From Rhodopseudomonas palustris (GTDB lineage: Bacteria > Pseudomonadota > Alphaproteobacteria > Rhizobiales > Xanthobacteraceae), in the NCBI RefSeq assembly GCF_007005445.1, contig NZ_CP041387.1:3559001-3623000 (forward strand): DNA of 64,000 bases, read 5' to 3'. The notes under the pieces are model-generated. The model was not told the origin of the DNA. It did not search any database and was given only the letters and a program-made list of their open reading frames with translations. The position numbers were made by a program, and so were the translations under genes. Below are positions 61,329 through 64,000 of the stretch, piece after piece (positions within the stretch are counted from its first letter, which is position 1; each line of letters opens with the position of its first letter).

Positions 61329-62780
61329 GTGCCTTTGATCAACGCACAGCCTCGCCGTTCATCCTCGTTTTTGGCCATCGTCGCGGCGGCGCTGCTGTCG
61401 CTGACCGTGCTGCCGCGCGCCGCCAGTGCCGAGGCGCTGCTGCTGATCGAAGCCGACACCGGCAAGGTGCTGCAGGCCGACAACGCAACCTATCCGTGGC
61501 ATCCGGCCTCGCTCACCAAGCTCATGACCCTGTACGTGACGCTGCAGGCGGTGAAACAGGGTCGCCTCACCCAGGATAGTCTGCTGACGGTGTCGCCGAT
61601 CGCGGCCGCGCAATCGCCGTCGAAAATGGGCTTTGGCCCCGGCACCCAGATCACCGTCGACAACGCGCTGAAGATGATGATGGTGAAGTCGGCCAATGAC
61701 ATGGCCGTTGTGCTGGCGGAAGGCGTCGGCGGCTCGGTCGATGGCTTCTCGGCCATGATGAACGACACCGCGGCGCGGCTGGGGATGACGCAGACCCGCT
61801 ACGTCAACCCCAACGGTCTGCCCGCCGACGAACAGGTGACGTCGGCCCGCGACCAGGCGATCCTCGCCCGCGCGGTCATTCGGGATCTGCCGGAGTACGA
61901 GTATTACGTCCACATTCCTGCGATCCGCTTCGGCAAGCGGGTGACGCGAAATTTCAACAAGCTGATCGGCCGCTACCCCGGCGCCGACGGCTTCAAGACC
62001 GGCTTCATCTGCGCCTCCGGCTACAATCTCGTCGCCAGCGCCACCCGCAACGGACGTCGGCTGATCGCCGTGGTGCTCGGCGCCAATTCCGGCCAGGACC
62101 GCGCCGTGAAGGCGGCACAATTGCTGGAGCGCGGCTTCTCCACCAACACCCTCGCCTGGCTGACGCCGTCGCTCGGCACGGTCGATAACCTCGCGCCGAT
62201 CGCGGCGACGCCACCCGACCTGCGCGACGAAATGTGCGGGCCCAAGCGCAAGCGCCCGGCCAGCGACGAAGACGAGACCGTGGCCAACGCGCTGTCAGGC
62301 GACGCGGTGCTGTCCATGTTCCAGCCGCCGACACTGCGTCCGGTCGACATGATCGCCGCGGCGCCCGAGCCGACCCAGCCGGTGGTGGTCTATACCGGAC
62401 CGACCCGCAGCGGTCCGGCGCTGATCGCCGCCGAGGCCAATGATGCCGAGCGGCAGCAGGCTGCCAAACCGTCCAAGAAGAAAGCCCGTACTGCAAAGAA
62501 GAAGAGCCCTGCTTCGGAAGGTCCGGAAGCCAGCGTCGACCAGGCCACCCCGAAAGGCACCAAGCCCCGCACCGCGGTGATCGTCGATACCAACAGGCCG
62601 GCCAAGCCGGCGGCCGGTGCCAAGCCTGCTGGTGCCAAGTCTGCCGGCGCCAAGTCTGCCGATGCCAAGTCTGCCGATGGCAAGCCTTCCGCAGCCAAGC
62701 CTGCAGCTCCGGCCAAGCCGAAGGCGGCTGCCAAACCTGCGTCCGGCGGCGCAGTCAGCGACGCCAAGCCGAAATCCTGA
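61329..62780 (+). CDS. D-alanyl-D-alanine carboxypeptidase (PBP5/6 family, S11) with Lys/Ala-rich tail
   Basis: A 483-residue periplasmic D,D-carboxypeptidase that trims peptidoglycan pentapeptides. Signal peptide about 1-34. Catalytic motifs: SLTK at 61-64, SAN at 121-123 and KTG at 223-225. The catalytic domain ends near 280; thereafter the protein is a low-complexity Lys/Ala/Pro tail (about 380-483) with six tandem five-residue units of the type GAKSA instead of the usual membrane-anchoring amphipathic helix. The tail may bind peptidoglycan or DNA electrostatically. GTG start. Confidence 0.92.
   Translation: MPLINAQPRRSSSFLAIVAAALLSLTVLPRAASAEALLLIEADTGKVLQADNATYPWHPASLTKLMTLYVTLQAVKQGRLTQDSLLTVSPIAAAQSPSKMGFGPGTQITVDNALKMMMVKSANDMAVVLAEGVGGSVDGFSAMMNDTAARLGMTQTRYVNPNGLPADEQVTSARDQAILARAVIRDLPEYEYYVHIPAIRFGKRVTRNFNKLIGRYPGADGFKTGFICASGYNLVASATRNGRRLIAVVLGANSGQDRAVKAAQLLERGFSTNTLAWLTPSLGTVDNLAPIAATPPDLRDEMCGPKRKRPASDEDETVANALSGDAVLSMFQPPTLRPVDMIAAAPEPTQPVVVYTGPTRSGPALIAAEANDAERQQAAKPSKKKARTAKKKSPASEGPEASVDQATPKGTKPRTAVIVDTNRPAKPAAGAKPAGAKSAGAKSADAKSADGKPSAAKPAAPAKPKAAAKPASGGAVSDAKPKS
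62616..62705 (+). repeat. 15-base tandem repeat inside the carboxypeptidase tail
   Basis: Six head-to-tail copies of a 15-base unit (consensus GGTGCCAAGTCTGCC) encode xAKxA units. Copies differ by one to five bases, the first and last two more. Such tracts may vary in number between strains. Confidence 0.8.
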
Positions 62781-63056
62781 TCCGGCGGGCGCGGCAGCGA
62801 AATCCCTCGCATTGCCGCCGCTTGGTCGTTCACAGACCGCCGCCTTGGTGCGGCGTGCAGCCGCTTGCGTTCGCTGATCGCTTCGCTCAATACTCCGCCA
62901 ACAACGGGCGGGCGAAGGCGGTTTTCGAGCACGTCTTTTCGCAACGCAACAAACAGCCCGCGGCGTCTTTCGGCCAATTCGCCGCCCCCGACCGATATGC
63001 AACAATCATAATCGCACGGAGCGGCAGCTTCGGGCAGGCGACACGAGGAACACACC

Positions 63057-64000
63057 ATGGAGCGGATTTGGCTCAAGCACTACCCGGCGGGCATCCCGGC
63101 GGACATCGACGTGACGCAGTATCCCTCGTTGGTCGATCTGTTCGAGGAGAGCTTCCGTAAGTTCGGAGACCGCAAAGCCTTCATCTGCATGGACAAGGCG
63201 ATCAGCTATCGCGAGCTCGATGAAATGTCGGCCGCGCTCGGCGCCTATCTCCAGGGCAAGGGCCTGCAGAAGGGCGCGCGCGTCGCGCTGATGATGCCGA
63301 ACGTCCTGCAATATCCCGTGGCCATCGCCGCGGTGCTGCGCGCCGGCTTCGCCGTGGTCAACGTCAACCCGCTGTACACCCCGCGCGAGCTCGAACACCA
63401 GCTCAAGGACTCCGGCGCCGAAGCCATCATCGTGCTGGAGAATTTCGCCCACACCGTCGAGCAGGTGATCGCGCGCACCCCGGTCAAACACGTCATCGTC
63501 GGCGCGATGGGCGACATGCTCGGCTTCAAGGGCGTGATCGTCAATCTGGTGGTCCGCAAGATCAAGAAGATGGTGCCGGCGTTTTCGCTGCCGGGCTCGG
63601 TGTCGTTCAACGACGCCGTCTCCGCCGGCCGCGGCGCCAGGCTCACCAAGCCGGTGATCGGCCCGGACGATGTCGCCTTCCTGCAATACACCGGCGGCAC
63701 CACCGGCGTCTCCAAGGGCGCGACCCTGCTTCATCGCAACGTCGTCGCCAACGTGCTGCAGAACGACGCCTGGCTGCAGCCGGCGCTCGACAAGCCGCCG
63801 CACATCGATCAGCTTTTCATCGTCTGCGCGCTGCCGCTGTACCATATCTTCGCGCTGACCGCGTGCTACCTGCTCGGACTGCGCGCCGGCGGCGTCAACC
63901 TGCTGATTCCCAACCCGCGCGACATCCCCGGCTTCATCAAGGAACTGATGAAGTATCAGGTCAACACCTTCCCGGCCGTCAACACGCTGTATAATGGCCT
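63057..64000 (+). CDS. Long-chain fatty-acid-CoA ligase (partial, runs off right edge)
   Basis: The first 314 residues of an AMP-forming acyl-CoA synthetase starting MERIWLKHYPAGIPADID. The ATP-binding motif YTGGTTGVSKGA is at about 213-224, followed by LPLYHIFALTAC, typical of FadD-type ligases. It would activate fatty acids for beta-oxidation or lipid synthesis. GAGGA lies just ahead of the ATG. The 276-base gap before it shows no gene. The frame is open to the end of the window. Confidence 0.93.
   Translation, partial: MERIWLKHYPAGIPADIDVTQYPSLVDLFEESFRKFGDRKAFICMDKAISYRELDEMSAALGAYLQGKGLQKGARVALMMPNVLQYPVAIAAVLRAGFAVVNVNPLYTPRELEHQLKDSGAEAIIVLENFAHTVEQVIARTPVKHVIVGAMGDMLGFKGVIVNLVVRKIKKMVPAFSLPGSVSFNDAVSAGRGARLTKPVIGPDDVAFLQYTGGTTGVSKGATLLHRNVVANVLQNDAWLQPALDKPPHIDQLFIVCALPLYHIFALTACYLLGLRAGGVNLLIPNPRDIPGFIKELMKYQVNTFPAVNTLYNG

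Noticed and set aside
62616..62705. Short regular repeats considered as a CRISPR array
   Set aside because: Units are contiguous 15-base copies in frame within a coding region, without spacers or cas genes.
63006..63845. Minus-strand 279-codon frame at the right edge
   Set aside because: Antisense to the acyl-CoA ligase, whose ATP-binding motif is clear on the plus strand.

Overview
The window is about 64 kb of GC-rich alphaproteobacterial chromosome and reads as Rhodopseudomonas palustris or a very close relative (order Hyphomicrobiales). The main reasons are a Crp/Fnr regulator that I recognise as AadR of that species, a fixLJ-fixK cluster, a phyR-nepR-ecfG general stress locus, a 13-gene nuo operon, and several short inverted-repeat elements typical of Bradyrhizobium/Rhodopseudomonas. 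No tools were run. Identities rest on motifs, gene order and recall.

Layout. (1) 0-11 kb: tail of an unknown gene, glutaminase, an assimilatory sulfite-reduction operon (cysG, DUF2849, cysI, DUF934), a divergent sulfate transporter (sbp, cysT, cysW) without its ATPase, and malate synthase G. (2) 11-22 kb: a general-stress neighbourhood. phyR (-), nepR and ecfG (+) and an HWE histidine kinase (-) form the core. Around them are CsbD, a 53-residue membrane protein, DUF2865, an L,D-transpeptidase, an AI-2E-type permease, a histone H1-like protein and an orphan ureG. I found nine GGAAC-N16/17-CGTT-like (EcfG-type) promoters in this stretch. One of them reads into a gene-free, strongly structured segment that may be a stress-induced RNA.

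(3) 22-44 kb: an oxygen-response neighbourhood. It holds a molybdopterin oxidoreductase, aadR, a small cytochrome c, a compact Mla-type lipid transporter, an ADP-forming acyl-CoA ligase/GNAT fusion, CBS-domain proteins, a kinase-like/P-loop fusion, a PHA synthase, two universal stress proteins, fixL, fixJ, an orphan receiver and fixK, followed by metY. FNR/FixK boxes (TTGA-N6-TCAA type) lie in at least five of the intergenic regions, one of them a perfect match.

(4) 44-59 kb: nuoA-N on the minus strand, with fused nuoCD and an E. coli-type NuoG. An FNR/FixK-like box lies upstream of nuoA, which would tie this complex I to the same oxygen circuit. (5) 59-64 kb: an NdvA-type glucan exporter, a D,D-carboxypeptidase with a Lys/Ala-rich tail, and the 5' part of a long-chain acyl-CoA ligase that runs off the end.

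Taken together, the centre of the window places two global regulatory circuits side by side: PhyR/NepR/EcfG stress control at 11-22 kb and FixLJ/FixK/AadR oxygen control at 24-59 kb. Most neighbouring genes appear to belong to one of the two regulons.
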